Source of the DNA: Tetrastigma voinierianum
Lineage: Eukaryota > Streptophyta > Magnoliopsida > Vitales > Vitaceae
NCBI GenBank assembly: GCA_016808115.1
Contig: JAEQBH010005430.1
Span: 1-64,000, forward strand
DNA length: 64,000 nucleotides
Direction of reading: 5' to 3'
In this document: in pieces, positions 35,212 to 49,514 of the stretch
Layout of the letters: the number at the start of each line of letters is the position of its first letter
How positions within the stretch are numbered: position 1 is the first letter of the stretch
The notes under the pieces: model-generated
The model's database searches: none
Told to the model about the DNA's origin: nothing
The model's input: only the letters and a program-made list of their open reading frames with translations
Program-made: the position numbers and the translations under genes

Positions 35212-36139
35212 ATTAATAGTACCTTTTGAGGTGCATAACATTCCATATTCTAGGCACGAGTGTTCCGTCTAGTTTATCTAGTGCATATGAATCGGACTCG
35301 CCAACTCGTGTTACAATATATGGTCATTCGGTTAAATTTGAAACTTTTCGTACTTGGATTAGGCGTGTTATCGAGACTTTCCTTAGGACCGGGTTCCACT
35401 GTTTGGAACACTTAAGAGGTTTCACTACTTTATTGTCTGAGGTTGCCAGCGGTGGTGAAGTAAAGTACACTATCCGTCTGATTGTCGTGTCTCTAGGTCC
35501 TTAATCATAGATTTTGTACTCAGCCTTCAGTGGATTCGGGCGTGAAATATCACGGAATTTACAGCAGGGATGCCAGCTTCCATCCCATAGATGAAATGCG
35601 AAGGAGATATGTGATTTGGTTTTGATCGTTTTGTAAGCCCAAAGTACCACTAGGAAGTTTGTCTACCCGTTGCCTTTTCTTTGAATCTTTGTTTCTTTAA
35701 GAGGCGATCGACAAGGTTTTGTTAAGCCTCTGCTTCAAGTCGTTGCTAGGATGCAAGAAATTGGGTATAGATTTTTATTTTCAACTCTGGCCTTAAATTC
35801 TGTAGACCTGACTATCAAATTGGGGCAGTTATTAAATACAATTGACCGGGAATCTTAGAAACCGTGTATATTCTTAGATAAAGCGAGTGGCGTCCTTGTC
35901 TTTGATTGATCACGCCTCGGCCTCTATCCATTTCTTTAGTAATCGTTGGCCCTTCAGCGATAACTTCTTTGGTGAGCGGTAGGGGCTGACATATTATGTC
36001 AATTCCCGTTAGACGGGCCTGGGCGAGATGATGGAGTCTTGGTAGGCGGTCGTAAAACCCGGGAACTGCCGTTAGCGGTGCATTTAATGTGTCGGTGGCG
36101 TCGGAGCGTCATGGTTGGCCAAGAATACCCCTGAGTGTG
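35212..36139 (-). pseudogene. Integrase core and C-terminus of Tat-2
   Basis: Minus frames in order: KKWIEAEA then SIKDKDATRFI (core), DSRSIVF, LWAYKTIKT (about 35650), then GDLVLRKVSITR (about 35410) and VPRIWNVMHLKRYY at the end (about 35215). These match the Tat integrase from catalytic core to C-terminal module. The zinc-binding start lies beyond X3 at 38327-38450. Stops are frequent. Confidence 0.85.
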
Positions 36140-38326
<2,187 letters not shown>

Positions 38327-38460
38327 GTGTGGGCTCTATGTGCTAGAGTTTTGCCGCCTGGATGATTGCCACATATCCTTTCGTGCTATTTCGACCAACA
38401 CATCTGCAGCCTGTTCGCGGTTAAGCATTTTAGATATATGGTATGTCACGAGGATCGGCA
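38327..38460 (-). pseudogene. Start of integrase zinc-binding domain, Tat-2
   Basis: The minus translation gives pieces of HEG-CGNHPGGKTLAH, then the reading is cut by X3 and continues at 36134 with GVFLANHD (family 'GY-WPTM'). Joined across X3, the two sides are the H2C2 module. No intact frame. Confidence 0.7.
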
Positions 38461-38699
38461 AATGACATCCGTTAATCAAGAGAACTGCTTGTTGGACTTG
38501 GATTTTGTGAGCCTTGTTACGATTAGAGATTCTCTATGTTGTTGTATTCATATTATAAGGTCCATTTAGGAAGGAAGTTCCATCCTGGCTTACGGACGGT
38601 GGTGATGTGAATCAGTGATAATAGATATGGCGAAATCTGATTTCTGATATCGTGAGGCAAGACCTAGCAGCTAAAGTGCCTTTCATTGCAATCCTTGGG

Positions 38700-39060
38700 A
38701 ATGTGTTCTAGCTTCCAACCTGAAAAAGTACCCAGGTGTTGTTTTAAGAGGGTCACATATTTGGCTTTTGTCGAGATCGAGACTCATATTCCCTCTTTTA
38801 CACCTTACTGCCACAATTTGGGAATCACTTGAATTATAAAGGTTGTCATTTGTTCATCGTAGTTGTCAGTTCAATCTCGAGCTGGATGGCTTCATATTTT
38901 TGATTCATTGTTGGCGGCGAAGCCCGGTCGGATGGCTTGCTTTCGATCTTGTCCCGCTCTCGGGATTTGGTTGTAGACGATGCTAGCCACTGGTTCTTGA
39001 GGCAGCCACATCTGCGAGTCCTCCCGATTCAAAGCTAATCGGGCATGTTTCGGGTTGGGA
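38700..39060 (-). pseudogene. Second (archaeal-type) RNase H of Tat-2
   Basis: Minus frame 39077-38892 includes WLPQEPVASIVYNQ and DRKQAIRPGFAANNESKI, matching the family block 'EQA-RFGF-A-NNEAEYEA'. This domain, following the retroviral-type RNase H and preceding integrase, is diagnostic of Tat elements. The catalytic aspartates cannot all be placed. Confidence 0.75.
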
Positions 39061-39061
39061 T

Positions 39062-39349
39062 TTACGCGGGTGGCCAAAACCTATCCATAGCTAACCTTGG
39101 ATTATCTTTTGGATCTAGTATTCGAAGCGGATTAGACCTTTCGTGAGCCATTCTCCCCGAATAAGTCGAGGGCTTGTGAATAGTACTTCGAAGGGGAAGG
39201 TTAGTTAGCACCATAGGGTGTGCTTGGAGAAATATGGGTGAAGTTTCTTGGTTGCTGGGAAAGCTAATGACACCTTTCAGGAGTGGTTGTATGCGGTTTT
39301 CTTGTCCATTGGAGACTTCCCGATGAAGAACAGCGGTCTCTTCCTTCAT
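39062..39349 (-). pseudogene. RNase H of Tat-2
   Basis: Reads FLQAHPMVLTNLPLRSTIHK, SGRMAH and RLAMDRF, matching the end of gypsy RNase H ('QAHP--VLTNLPLR--L-KP--SGRM-KW'). The 95-codon frame is one of the better preserved. It degrades the RNA strand in RNA-DNA hybrids in the intact element. Confidence 0.85.
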
Positions 39350-39399
39350 GTTTTCTTTGAGCAGGCGTGATCCTTTACGACATCAGGAAGCTATTTAAA

Positions 39400-40280
39400 T
39401 ATGAAGAGTGTCTCGCCCAGACCGGGGCTAGCGGGTGGAGGTTTCTCTAGATATTGTTTGATTACCGTAAAGGCATGATCCTCATCATTCCATATGGTCC
39501 GGTTGTTCCCCTTGAGGGTGGCGAAGAATGGCTTTAGACGGTCTTTGTGAATCGAGATGAGCCTGGGGGCGGCTATTAAACCGGTAAGCTCACGTACCGC
39601 ACTGGGTGGGATGGGATTCCCGAGATAGCCTTAAGGTGACGAGGGTTGGCTTATCCCCTACGGGTCACCATGAAACCAAGGCTGGCTCGCCTTAACCTCG
39701 AGCGCACTTTAATGGATCGAGTTTCATGTCGTATGCTCTGAGGAGTTCTAAAGCTTCTTGTAGATGTGTAGCGAGGTCCGGGCACTCCTTGGACTTTACT
39801 GGCATATGATGATGTATGCCTCCGTGGTTTTACCAAGCGGTGCAAACATCTTGGTCACGAGTCTCGATAAGTTGCCACAGGCATTCTTTAATCTAAACGA
39901 CATTCACATTATAGTAGAAGAGTCCGTGGAGTGATAAGCATTGTTTTCTCCGCATCCGGCAGGTACATGGGGATTTGATGGTATCCGAAAAGGCATCGGA
40001 ATGTAGCATCCCGTGCGGTGTGGCGTCGACAATACGGTCTATGTGGGATGAAGTATCTTTGGGAGGCTTCTGCGTCATTAGGGTGGTATGATCTCTGCCT
40101 CTCTCCATTACCACATTTTTAGTACCACGTACATTATTAGCCATTCTAGGTACTTTGATTTTGATGAACCACCGCTTTCAAAAGGTTATCTACTTCGCTG
40201 AAACGGCGATGGCGGTCGGGTGGAAACGCCTTACTCTTTATCACGATCGGCTGCGAGACGGGATGACATTGACATGAGAA
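39400..40280 (-). pseudogene. Reverse transcriptase of Tat-2
   Basis: Ordered minus-strand pieces: SKAFPPDRHR (about 40215), IDRIVDATPHGMLHSDAFSD (about 40040), RGLFYYNV, then MHRLVKPRR, RRASLGFMVTRRG (39700), LKPFFATLKGN and KQYLEKPPP (about 39450). The YIDDM box lies in a frameshifted part near 39800 and is not readable. The order and spacing are those of Tat RT. Confidence 0.85.
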
Positions 40281-40599
40281 GCATCGTGGGCTAATTCAAT
40301 CATGTACCAGGAGTGGGTCCAGCGAATATCGATGTTACAAAGCAAACCTGTCACTTAATTGTTCATCTCTCTTGAGACAAGAGGAGCTAACATAGTGTGT
40401 TTCGACCCTGTTTGTGATTGCTAATGCAATTTGGGCCTTGGAAATCGAATTGTTGGGCTTTCACTTTTCTCATGCGCTTTACCTCACGGCTAATAGCACT
40501 AGCGGCTGCAGTGGCTATCGGGGAGGTCAATACATGCAGCGGCTGGTTAGATAATTGATTGTTTGATGGTAAGTCGAGGGTACTGCTTTCATAGCGTGT

Positions 40600-41080
40600 A
40601 GCTAGGCCGGACCAATGATGGCATTGTACGGCCTCAAGCTTTCGACAACTGAAAATAAGACTTGTTGAATAATCGACCTTACCTTGATGGGGAGAGTAAT
40701 ATCACCCATGGTTAGCGTGGTTGCCCCATTAAATTCGGACAAAATTGTGCCAGTCGAACTTAGCTTGTCAAGTGGAACTTTCATCTGCTGAAGGAGTGGA
40801 GATTTGTAATAGGTGACCGCTCTGCTAGAATTAATGGCTTTCGTAGTACATCGAAATTGTTAATGCATAAAGTAAGCACAAGTGCATCATGGTGTGGAGT
40901 GATGACCTTGGACAGGTTAATGGGAGGAAAGGATATGGGGTTGTCGATGAATTTTGTATTGCTATGTTGTTGTCAGAGTGCGTGGTGTTTACTCGGGTTG
41001 GCCCCCGTGGCGCTCGTAGCGGCTTTCTCCTCGCGCTTGGACGATCTTGGTCATCAGCAGGGCCCTGTAATTGATGGTAG
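40600..41080 (-). pseudogene. Aspartic protease of Tat-2
   Basis: Reads ISFPPINLSKVITPHHDALV and CINNFDV (about 40950-40870), then MKVPLDKLSSTGTILSEFNG and MGDITLPIKVRSIIQQVLFS (40784-40620). The expected VDPGSS active site lies between these and reads differently (KPLILAERS), so the catalytic motif is lost. It is very close to the protease of Tat-3. Confidence 0.85.
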
Positions 41081-41149
41081 GCCGGGGTTCGGACGGGAGC
41101 TCTAAGTTGGCCTCTATTCTTTCAATTGCTAAAGCGGTTTTTACTCTAC

Positions 41150-42288
41150 GAGCCGGCTCCCGAATGTATCTTCTGAGGTGGCCAGCCCGGATTAATTTTT
41201 CCATTAGGAACTTTAGGGTTCAGCATCGGTTAGTTTCATGCCCGTGGTCCCTATGGTAATTGCACCTCATAGATTGATTGCGTTGCTGGGGATCCGACTG
41301 AATTGGTGCAGGCCATTTAAAGTCAGGGTGGTCCCGGATGAGAGGGAGGAGTATGTCGTAGGAGATGTTCAAACGGGTAAATTGGGGAGCCTCCCTCTTT
41401 CTCTCTGACTGCTCCTGAGAGAGCTTTCGGTTCTTACTTTGGCTCCCTTTTTGCTAGGGCTACCCCTTTGTGGCCGGCTTGCTATTTTGGGCGATAATTA
41501 TTACTGTTTGGGAGGCTGCTCGGATATTGTCTTCCAGTGTAGAGTAATCCGCTCGTCTGTATAATTCTTCCATCTTTGCAGGCGGATCCAGAGATAGAGA
41601 TTAGAAGAAAGGGGTAGTGGGCCCAAAGCTTCTTCGAAAGTTTTGAAGGACCATATCTATGTTGTATGCATTGATTTGTTGGACAACTTGTCCAAGTCGT
41701 CTAGTGAAATCGGATAGATTCATCATCTCGCTTAAAGATGGTGTGTAGTGAGCGATTTCCTTTATCGGGGCCAGAACATAAGTCTTGGGAAGCAGACGCC
41801 ATAACTCATTGAGCGAGTTGATGGATCCCCTAAGGTAGTTTGTGGAACCGGCGGCCCGGGTCCTTAGTGGCCGAGAACACTTTGCACAGAAGAAGGTCAT
41901 TTCGTGCGCTCAGAATCATTGCTTGGTTGAACTGCAGCATGTGGTCGTACGGATCAGAGGAGCCATCATACATGGAAAACAGTGGTATGACAAAGCCGCG
42001 GGGAGGCTCATAACTTAAGATGCGCTTACCTAGTAGGGATGACAACATGTTCTCAAGCCCCTGGATAGAAATAGGTGTAGGCATATACAAAAATTTAGTG
42101 CGACTCAGAAGAAGGTGGGATACTGCCGGCCCGAAGTGATGGTGCTTTGCCTTTGCCACACGGGTATGTTTCGGGGGGGCGTGCTCGGCTTGTCGCCTTT
42201 CTTCTTGAATTCCTCTACAGGCGAGGGCATGCTGGCGTGGACCAAGCGGAGCCGAAGTGGAAGCCTCTTCCCTTGATTCGGCCTCCAT
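41150..42288 (-). pseudogene. gag of Tat-2
   Basis: The N-terminal frame 42288-41830 (152 codons) includes PPRGFVIPLFSMYDGSSDPY, DHMLQFNQAMILS and LLLCKVFSAT. The next frame, 41900-41601, has SLNELWRLL, FTRRLGQVVQQINAYN and FRRSFGPTTPFF. Near 41275-41150 a zinc-knuckle-like piece reads C-YHRDHGHETNRC followed by MEKLIRAGHLRRYI. This is the capsid and nucleocapsid precursor. At least three frameshifts divide it. Confidence 0.88.
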
Positions 42289-42698
42289 TTGTTCTTTGGA
42301 AGTGGCGGATCTGACGAGGCTGCGAAAGATAACTCGTCATCTAGCTACTGACGTCATTGTCTTAAGTAGGATAGGCTTTTGCCTTCTTTGTTTATAGGGG
42401 GTTCAGGATGGCTATTTTTCTCTTGCCGGGTTTAGATCGTTCGCCTTCTAGACAAGCACATGGCGATCGTTTTCTTCTTTGCATATGGTTATGGCCACCA
42501 TAATTCATTTATCTTGTGCGGCTGTTCCTCTGCTTTGCCTCCGTATCCTTACGCCGGTGAAGGAATGAGTAACTGAGGATTAATTCACTACAGGTTCTTG
42601 ATTATGGTGACAAAGCGGAAGCGTTCCGATGGAGTGATGGGGAACTACGAAGCTTTGGGGATGGGAGATCGCCCAGCGGATGTATCAAGCCCTGTAAA

Positions 42699-43313
42699 TG
42701 GTCGATGAGCTTTCTTGGCAGTCGTTCCACCAGGCGGTGCAGTGTAGTCTCTTGAATTTTAAGTCGATTGGATCGTTTAGACGTGTCGCGTATGTACCTA
42801 TAAAACAAACAAGAAAATGGTGTGAGCTAAATGCGCCTCTCAGATGCCTAAGTCGAGATCAGAATACGGAGGTGAAAGAGTCGATTTTTTAGTGAAGAAT
42901 GTCATACCTTAGTGTTGTGATTCTTCCTTCCTTTATGGAGAAAGGAAGATGATCAGGTTACATGGAAGTGGGTGATTTCATGCAGAAGCAGGAAGGGAAG
43001 AGGAGATCTTTGCTGCCATGACATGTTCTTCCTTTTTGATGGCATAGTTGGCTGCGACATTGCCACTGAAGTGTTTGACCACCTCCAAAATGGTTGTGTG
43101 TGTGTGGGGGGGTGGGGTCTTTAAACTGAGAGATCAGCTGGGTAATCATTAGCCGACCGTCTTCTTAGAGATGATTCCCGGCTAGAAGAGGATAAGTCTA
43201 GGTGTTGTACCCCATGATCGGTTGAAAGGTGAGACGGGCTGCTTTGCGAGGTAAAAGGTGTTTGGGCTGATGAATGGTATTTGGCCTGGGCACAGTACCT
43301 GAGGGATGTGTCA
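42699..43313 (-). repeat. 5' LTR of Tat-2
   Basis: 615 bp, collinear with the 3' LTR at 27411-28041. The right end is TGTCA at 43313, followed by target duplication ATATC. The left border (TGGTCGATGAG) is set by where similarity to the 3' LTR stops. Left of it on the minus strand the primer site should begin; I could not match it to a tRNA. Confidence 0.8.
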
Positions 43314-43739
43314 ATATCTGAAATGCGAACTTCTTGATTTTGAATTATAGATCTTTGTCGAGTTAAAATAGTATTCTGATACCAGGAAATGGGCCGCTTT
43401 TAAATAATCTTGACACACTTAAGTTGCATGTAGAATCGATGCCTTAATCAAGGTCACATGTATCTCGTTCTATATTGGAAGAAAGGATGGTCCATCTTCC
43501 TTTGTATCCATAGAAATCCTTAGCCTCACGTCGGTTTGTGCTTAGCCACACAAGTGTCTCGACTTCATATGCATGCGAGCAGTGTGGTGCATCTCTATGA
43601 TTTATAAAGTAAGTTTGATTCAAGAAGCGGTAGATCAGCGATACCTTCAAATGGAGAATGATGAATGATCCCCTCGGTAAGACAAGGTATAGAGTCGCTT
43701 GATGGTTAGGCGTGGCTTTACGATTTATGAATGTCAAAT

Positions 43740-44735
43740 ATTAAGCTTTCTGCATAGAGAGGACTGAGGAGAACAATGGGGAGCTGCCATCATGTGCTTG
43801 AATGCGGAGTTCATAGCTGGGAATTTTATGAACTCTTTGATATTCTAAATACTCTTTGATTTTAATTCTCTAGTCCTACAATATTTGTATTTGTCTCGCG
43901 ACTTCTGTCAGATTTCCCTTATAAATTGATGGATGGATTCTTCTTTCCTATCCTGATGAAACATGAGTCAATTCTTTGGTCATCTTCACACCCGAGGCTA
44001 CTTGTGCTAGCTCATCCGCTTCCCAATTAGATTCTCTAAGCATGTATTCAAAATCCACAAAGTGAAAAGAATCTACCAATTGAGTGAAAGCAGTATAATA
44101 AGAAGCTAACAATAAGTTGTTGCATTTATATTCCACTGTTAGCTTCTAAAGCACTAATTCCCCAATGATATGTACCTCTTGTGCTCCAAGTTCTAACAAA
44201 ATCTCAAAACCGATCACTAAAGCCTCATATTTCAGCTTGATTGTTGGTGCACTTGAAAGCCAAGTTGAAAGATAGCGTAGTCTTTATCCCTGTTTGGTGA
44301 GATGATTACTATCTGACTCCAGTGGACCCTCTCGATGCTAGAACCATCAAACTTAAGAACATAAGGCAGCCTTTCTACTTCATATATCCCTAATTCCACA
44401 TTCTTTTATGGTTTGGTTTCTAATAAAGGATGATTAGCTAGAAAGTTAGCTAAAACTTGCCCATGGACTAATTTACGTAGATAGACCAGGAGTGAAGTTG
44501 ACAAAGCAAGGACCATTTCCCTATTTGTCCATTGATTAAGGGTTGGCTTAGCATGTATTTCATCAAGTCGGTTTTGTAACGCCTCGTCCCAAGAGGATGT
44601 ATGGTACATGTAACCGTAGGGTCGCATATGTGCATCAAGGGCTTCCTTAATTAGTTGAGTGCCATAGTAGCATTTTTGGAAGTTGTTTTTAAGGATGAAA
44701 TAGTAAAGTTTTTCAAAAGAATGACCCTTTTCCAA
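43740..44735 (-). pseudogene. RNase H region of another Ty3/gypsy element
   Basis: Minus strand: KPTLNQWTNREMVLALSTSL, VYLRKLVHGQVLANFLANHP (end of RNase H), then FDGSS, a frameshifted stretch with EILLELGAQEVHIIG, YKCNN and RESNWEADELAQVASGVK (44136-43950; end of the second RNase H), then a 'D-RI-IKEYLE' linker. It differs from the Tat-1 and Tat-2 sequences. Integrase does not follow recognisably; 43319-43740 is unassigned. It ends where the del2 LTR begins. Confidence 0.8.
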
Positions 44736-44799
44736 TTAAGGAAAGTGGAGAGTGAAATCTGAATCTGGAAACTAATTAGTTACAAGATAATAATAATAA

Positions 44800-45108
44800 T
44801 AAATTGTCATAATGGTTGAGGAAGTACGAAATTCTCTAGATATCGGATGAGGAAATGTGTCGTTAAATTCGTCTCATGAAATCTAGTGACCTAGAAAAGT
44901 TTCGTCGAATCACGAGATAGTCGAGGAAATATTATCACGATTTTCTAGGTGATAAGGCGTTAGTGACTTGAGGCGAGAGATTTTCACGAAAATCTGGAGA
45001 GTCGAAATGACTTTTGAGCTAAGTTCATTAAAATAAATTGAACTGAAAGAAATAAATTGTTTCGGGCGAAGCGGACTTCGAATTGAGGCAATATGAGTCA
45101 TATATCCA

Positions 45109-45169
<61 letters not shown>

Positions 45170-47118
45170 GGATAAAATAAAAAAGGGGGGAACATACGGA
45201 GACAGAGAGGGAGTGCGTGAAGAAAGAAGATTTTTATTTTTTTATTTCTTCACTTCTCTTTAAGATCTACGGAAATCGGATTGTAGGTTTTCGTTGGAGC
45301 AAAAGGCAAAGTTGGTTTACGCGACGAGAGCTACGCGTGGGTACCAAAAGTTTAACGTTTCGTCAAACTTCAGAGGTAGAAAATTTTCCAACTTGTGTTA
45401 TTTCTACTTCAAAAGTATGTATTGGCTTGGAATTTTCTTAGAGGTTAGTGAGATCTTATAAATTCGGTCCCAAAATTTTTGGATTGAGTAAAGGAATTTT
45501 AGGAATTTTAGGACTATTCTGGAGATCAGAGTTGAATTTGGGATATTTCGGACGGTTAGTTGAAATTTCGAGATTGTTTCGGACGATCAGACGAATTTTC
45601 AAAGCGTTTTTAGGTGTTCTTAGACTCTAGGAAAGCCTCTTGAGTCTAGAATCTGTATATGCATGTGATGTATTTGAGGCCCATATTTTAATTTAATTAG
45701 CTGTGAGTGTGCGAGTTGCTTAGTTGGGATGACGCGTGTGGTCTAATACATTGAATGTGTAGGAGTAAGGCGGAGAAAATTGTTAAGTCGTAACCGATTA
45801 TTGTAAGGAAGAAAAAAAGGTGAGTTTCTAAACTTTATTTTCAATACTAGTGTATTGTTATAAATCGTTTCTGTTGTGCATGTTATGTTTTGATTGGATT
45901 AAACCATATTTTAAGCTTATGGTTTTAATTATTAAACCATTTTTTAAAGCTTATGGTTTTGATTTGTTAAACCATATTTTAAAAAGCAAGCAAGCAAAAT
46001 TATATTTTTATAAATCAGGCCTTAAGAAATTCTTAGTTTAAGCAAGCATTACCGGTCAAAGGTATTCCGTACGTGCAGTGAAGTTAGGACATGATTGCAT
46101 TGCATTTTAGATTTTCTGGTCAGCAAACTTAGCTCATGCATTATGACATAGTAGAGGAGGGGTCGTGGCACGTACTGGGGTATATAGGGTTAGCGCGCTA
46201 GCTATTTATGTAGTGATAAAGCATTCCACCATATTTACCGGAATAGGTGATGTGGACAAGAGGTCCTTCCATCGGCACGATAAAGACATAGGTTTCCCGT
46301 GTTTACTAGGGTATAACAAGAAAGAAAGGCCTCAAATGGTTGATCATTATATTTATAAGCATTTTACATACGACTTAAAATCGATCGCTGATAAGCAACA
46401 AGCATTTGTAAAGAAGTTTAAAACTTTTATAGAAAAGCATTTTTAAATACAGCTTAAAATTGACCACTGATAAGCAAGCAAGCATTTTATGAAATTTTTT
46501 AGAAACTTTTATAGCAAAATAAGCAAGCAGTTTATAAAAAGTTTTAGAAACTTTTATAGCAAAACAAGTAAGGTTTTCTGAAAATGTTTTGTAAAAGATA
46601 GTTTTACGATTTGAGACATTTCAAACAATCAAGCATTTATAAAAAGCATATACTCAGGCTCTTTTAGTTCATTATTTCAGTTTTAAAAATTATTTCAAGT
46701 ACAGAATCTTATTTGGGCCATTTGGAACATATCGGGGGTCCTCGACACAGTCATATGTGCGTATTTACTCAGTGCAACTTTTATTGAAAGTACTTTGAAC
46801 TTGTATAGTTGTGCATATGTATGTACATAGTTTTGTTTATGAAATGTGATGAGCTGAGGATCTTTTGGAAAAGTGTTGTTAGTTGCCATATTTTAAATTA
46901 ATTTGTATATATGAGTTTTTGGGACATATCACATATGCGGTGATCTTGCAATTTTACTCAAAATATAAGTTTATAAAAAAGAAAAAATTTTATACGGGTT
47001 TTGGCAAGCAACATGCGGCAGCTTCCACGGGATTATCTAGTCGTTGGAAGTATCGAATTTGGGAGTTACGTGGGGTTCTTTAAGCATATCTCTTACTAGT
47101 AGGGGTGGGGGTGTGTCA
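44800..47118 (+). repeat. 5' LTR of del2 (del/Tekay type)
   Basis: From GAAATTCTCTAGAT it is collinear with the del1 5' LTR (GAAATCTAGTGACC, AAAAGTTTCGTCGAAT, TAAATTGTTTCGG, TAA run) and then the del1 3' LTR. It ends GTGTGTCA at 47118, two bases before the primer site. The first ~60-80 bp appear diverged or replaced. Repeats inside: hairpin units AAACCATA..TATGGTTT (45901-45960) and a 60-75 bp tandem repeat (about 46370-46570). Confidence 0.8.
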
Positions 47119-47121
47119 AGT

Positions 47122-47133
47122 TGGTATCGGACG
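47122..47133 (+). promoter_or_regulatory. Primer-binding site of del2
   Basis: TGGTATCGGACG, a degenerate form of TGGTATCAGAGC, lies just after the LTR end. Only one copy is present, in contrast to del1. Confidence 0.7.
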
Positions 47134-47282
47134 GGGGTCATAGGAAGCTGTGTTATTAATCCTTAAGTAGTTTTCTTATACATTATTTTACACTATTGGA
47201 AACCATACATTTTTCAGAATTGAGTACATACATATTAAGTGTTTCAAAGTACTAAACAATGAGGTGATTTTGCGAATAAAGC

Positions 47283-48272
47283 TGTAATGACGAAAGGGCG
47301 TCGAGGTCGTCCTAGAAGTATTCTAGGAAGCAGGCGTACTGATGCTGAGGGGTTGAGCCGCAATTGGTTCTTCTACCTCCTCTATGAATTAGCCTCTAGC
47401 GGCAGGTCAAGCTAGACCATACGGAGCCCACTGGGGAGCTCGAGTTCCGGGATTGTTTACTGCGGGTGGCATAGATTTTCGGATAGTGGCTATGGTGACT
47501 CGTTGCGGTATGACCTCGACCACCTCCTCCGCCACCTAGAGAGGTTCCTGAAGAGCCTAGGATGTCTATAGCGAGAGCACAAAAGTTAGGCGCCAAGCCA
47601 TATGGCCAGCGATGGCGATCGAGCTTGGCTTTGGTTATGGTTAGACGAGTAAACAAGATTCCTGAGAGTTATGGGCTACCTGAGATGATGAGAGGTCTGT
47701 TTTTCGGGTTTTACGATGGAAGGAAGCGGGCGCTAAGTTGGTGGGATCTTGGGTGGATAGGAGGTATCTGATGGTATCGCGGGACTAGTTTCGGCAAGGT
47801 TTGCGACATATTCTTTCCTCGAAAGTCACAGGATTCGAAGATTGAGGAGGCCCGGAGGTTATGGGGCAGGGGTGCGGGGTTGGGAGTGCCTCACAGTTAG
47901 GGATGTGGGGCCCCTGGCTGCCCGACAATGACACAAAATTATTCCTCCGAGTCTATGATATGTGTCGGAAGCGACACCTTGGGGAGTATAAGAGATACAG
48001 TACATGGTGTTTCCACTATGGTTAGGAAGGCCATTTCATTAAGGAGTGTCCTCAGTTGATTGGTGCAGAGACATCAGTAGCAAGCTTAGCTACCCCCGCA
48101 ACAAAGATGAGCACTCAGAGGTCTTCAGGGAGAGGTTTTATGAGCAGAGGGACCAGTGCAGCCGCAGGTAGAGGCGGCCGTGGTAGAGGCAGAGGTAGTG
48201 CCTTAGGGATGCAGACAGAGACCCGTACTCAGGCCAGAGTTTATGTTGTGACCCAGTGATAGGCCGAAAACG
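47283..48272 (+). pseudogene. gag of del2, cut by an Athila LTR
   Basis: The N-terminal piece reads KGRRGRPRSILGSRR. A middle piece resembles the capsid region. At 48005-48052 a zinc knuckle reads WCFHYG, stop, EGHFIKECP (C-x2-x-G-x-H-x4-C type with the first spacing disturbed). It is followed by STQRSSGRGFMSRG, an RG-rich stretch and ARVYVVTQ, the usual del transition toward protease. Similarity stops about 20 codons later where LTR D begins. Confidence 0.8.
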
Positions 48273-49514
48273 TGATGTGTAAAATGTATACACCTGTATT
48301 AACATGAGAATTGCAGCGTCGTATCAGAAATGTCTGAGTGTACCTAAGTACGGATATCGATCCACGGGGAAAAGTGCGTTGATTACTGAGTTTAGCCTTT
48401 GAATATTATTTGGATGTAAACTTTGAGTGACAAATTAACTAATGTGTGAGATTAAACTAATCTAATTTATCTTAGTAATTATTGTGTTGTTGTGGAGACT
48501 AGGGCTCTGTCTCCCTTACCATCTCTTAGCAGTTCACCTAGAAAAATTACTATTCGGTCTATTCATGACTCATTGATGTGAGGTGATCATGCCTCTGAGA
48601 TACCCTCTCTCGGAGTGTCTGTCTATTTCGCTAACGAGGTTGAGTGTATCTACACTGACCCAATCTTTCCGAAATGCTTAAATGTTCTAACCTTAATCGC
48701 TACCCTGGAATCGGGATATCTCTATGTCTTAGAATTGACCAAGGGTCTCTCTGTTATTCATATCCACTGTGATCCTCATCTCTCGATCTCGGATACCAAG
48801 CAAAATCATGCCAATGTTGGCTAGACATCACATGTATATAAATCATAGATATAAAGCAGATACTAATAAGTCATAAATAATAGAATAATATAAAATCCAA
48901 ATCTTTAATCCATGCAATCATGACGGGGGTTCAACAAAACCTTATATGAATGAATCTAGACTATTCAGGACCTAATTATAATCAATCTATAAAAACATCA
49001 CTTGAGTTTTATCTGGAAAGAAAGAAAATACAAAGTAGGTCTCTTCTCGATTGATGCAGTCGTTGTTGCTTCTACGCTTTCATTTTGCCCTTGTTCGTAC
49101 GTTTTTCGATGCCCTCGTTTTCTGATCCCTTTTGCTTTTTAATGATGGTGAAATGCACTAACGTCGTGACGTTGAGTCGTGGCGTTGAGGCGATACGCGG
49201 CGTGAAAACGTCAGGCGTTGGCCCTTGTTGACTTCCTTTTCTGTTGACGGCGTTGCGGCGTTGGGGCGTCGCGGCGTTTTCTAACACATGGCACCTGCGC
49301 TCCCGAAATGGTCCTGGCGCGGGTTCTGCTAGCATTCACCCGAAAATGCAAGAATCAGATATTGGGCTATAAAATGCATATTTGCTTTGTAAAATAACGC
49401 TAAAACCATACAAAAGCAGACGGGTATGGCATGATTGTTAGAGAGAGACGTGACGACGGGAGGATATGGGCGGACGCGATTGACGATAACCTAACATGAT
49501 TGTGATGCACATCT
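48273..49514 (-). repeat. LTR D, probable 3' LTR of the outer Athila-type element
   Basis: It interrupts del2 gag. Like LTR B it has, about 80-90 bp from its left end, the motif ATCGATCCACGGGGAAA, and further right an array of CGTCGCGACGTT-like palindromes (49158-49300). Possible ends are TGATGTGT (48273) and GCACATCT (49514). The borders rest on similarity of layout, not on a paired LTR. Confidence 0.55.
49158..49300. repeat. Palindrome array AACGTCGCGACGTT, copy in LTR D
   Basis: Variants such as AACGTCGTGACGTTG, GGCGTTGAGGCG, GGCGTTGCGGCGTT and GGCGTCGCGGCGTT are packed together. The consensus is self-complementary. The same motif makes up 52290-52530. Confidence 0.75.

Noticed and set aside
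35226..35504. Plus-strand frame of 92 codons
   Set aside because: It is antisense to the integrase C-terminus (VPRIWNVMHLKRYY on the minus strand).
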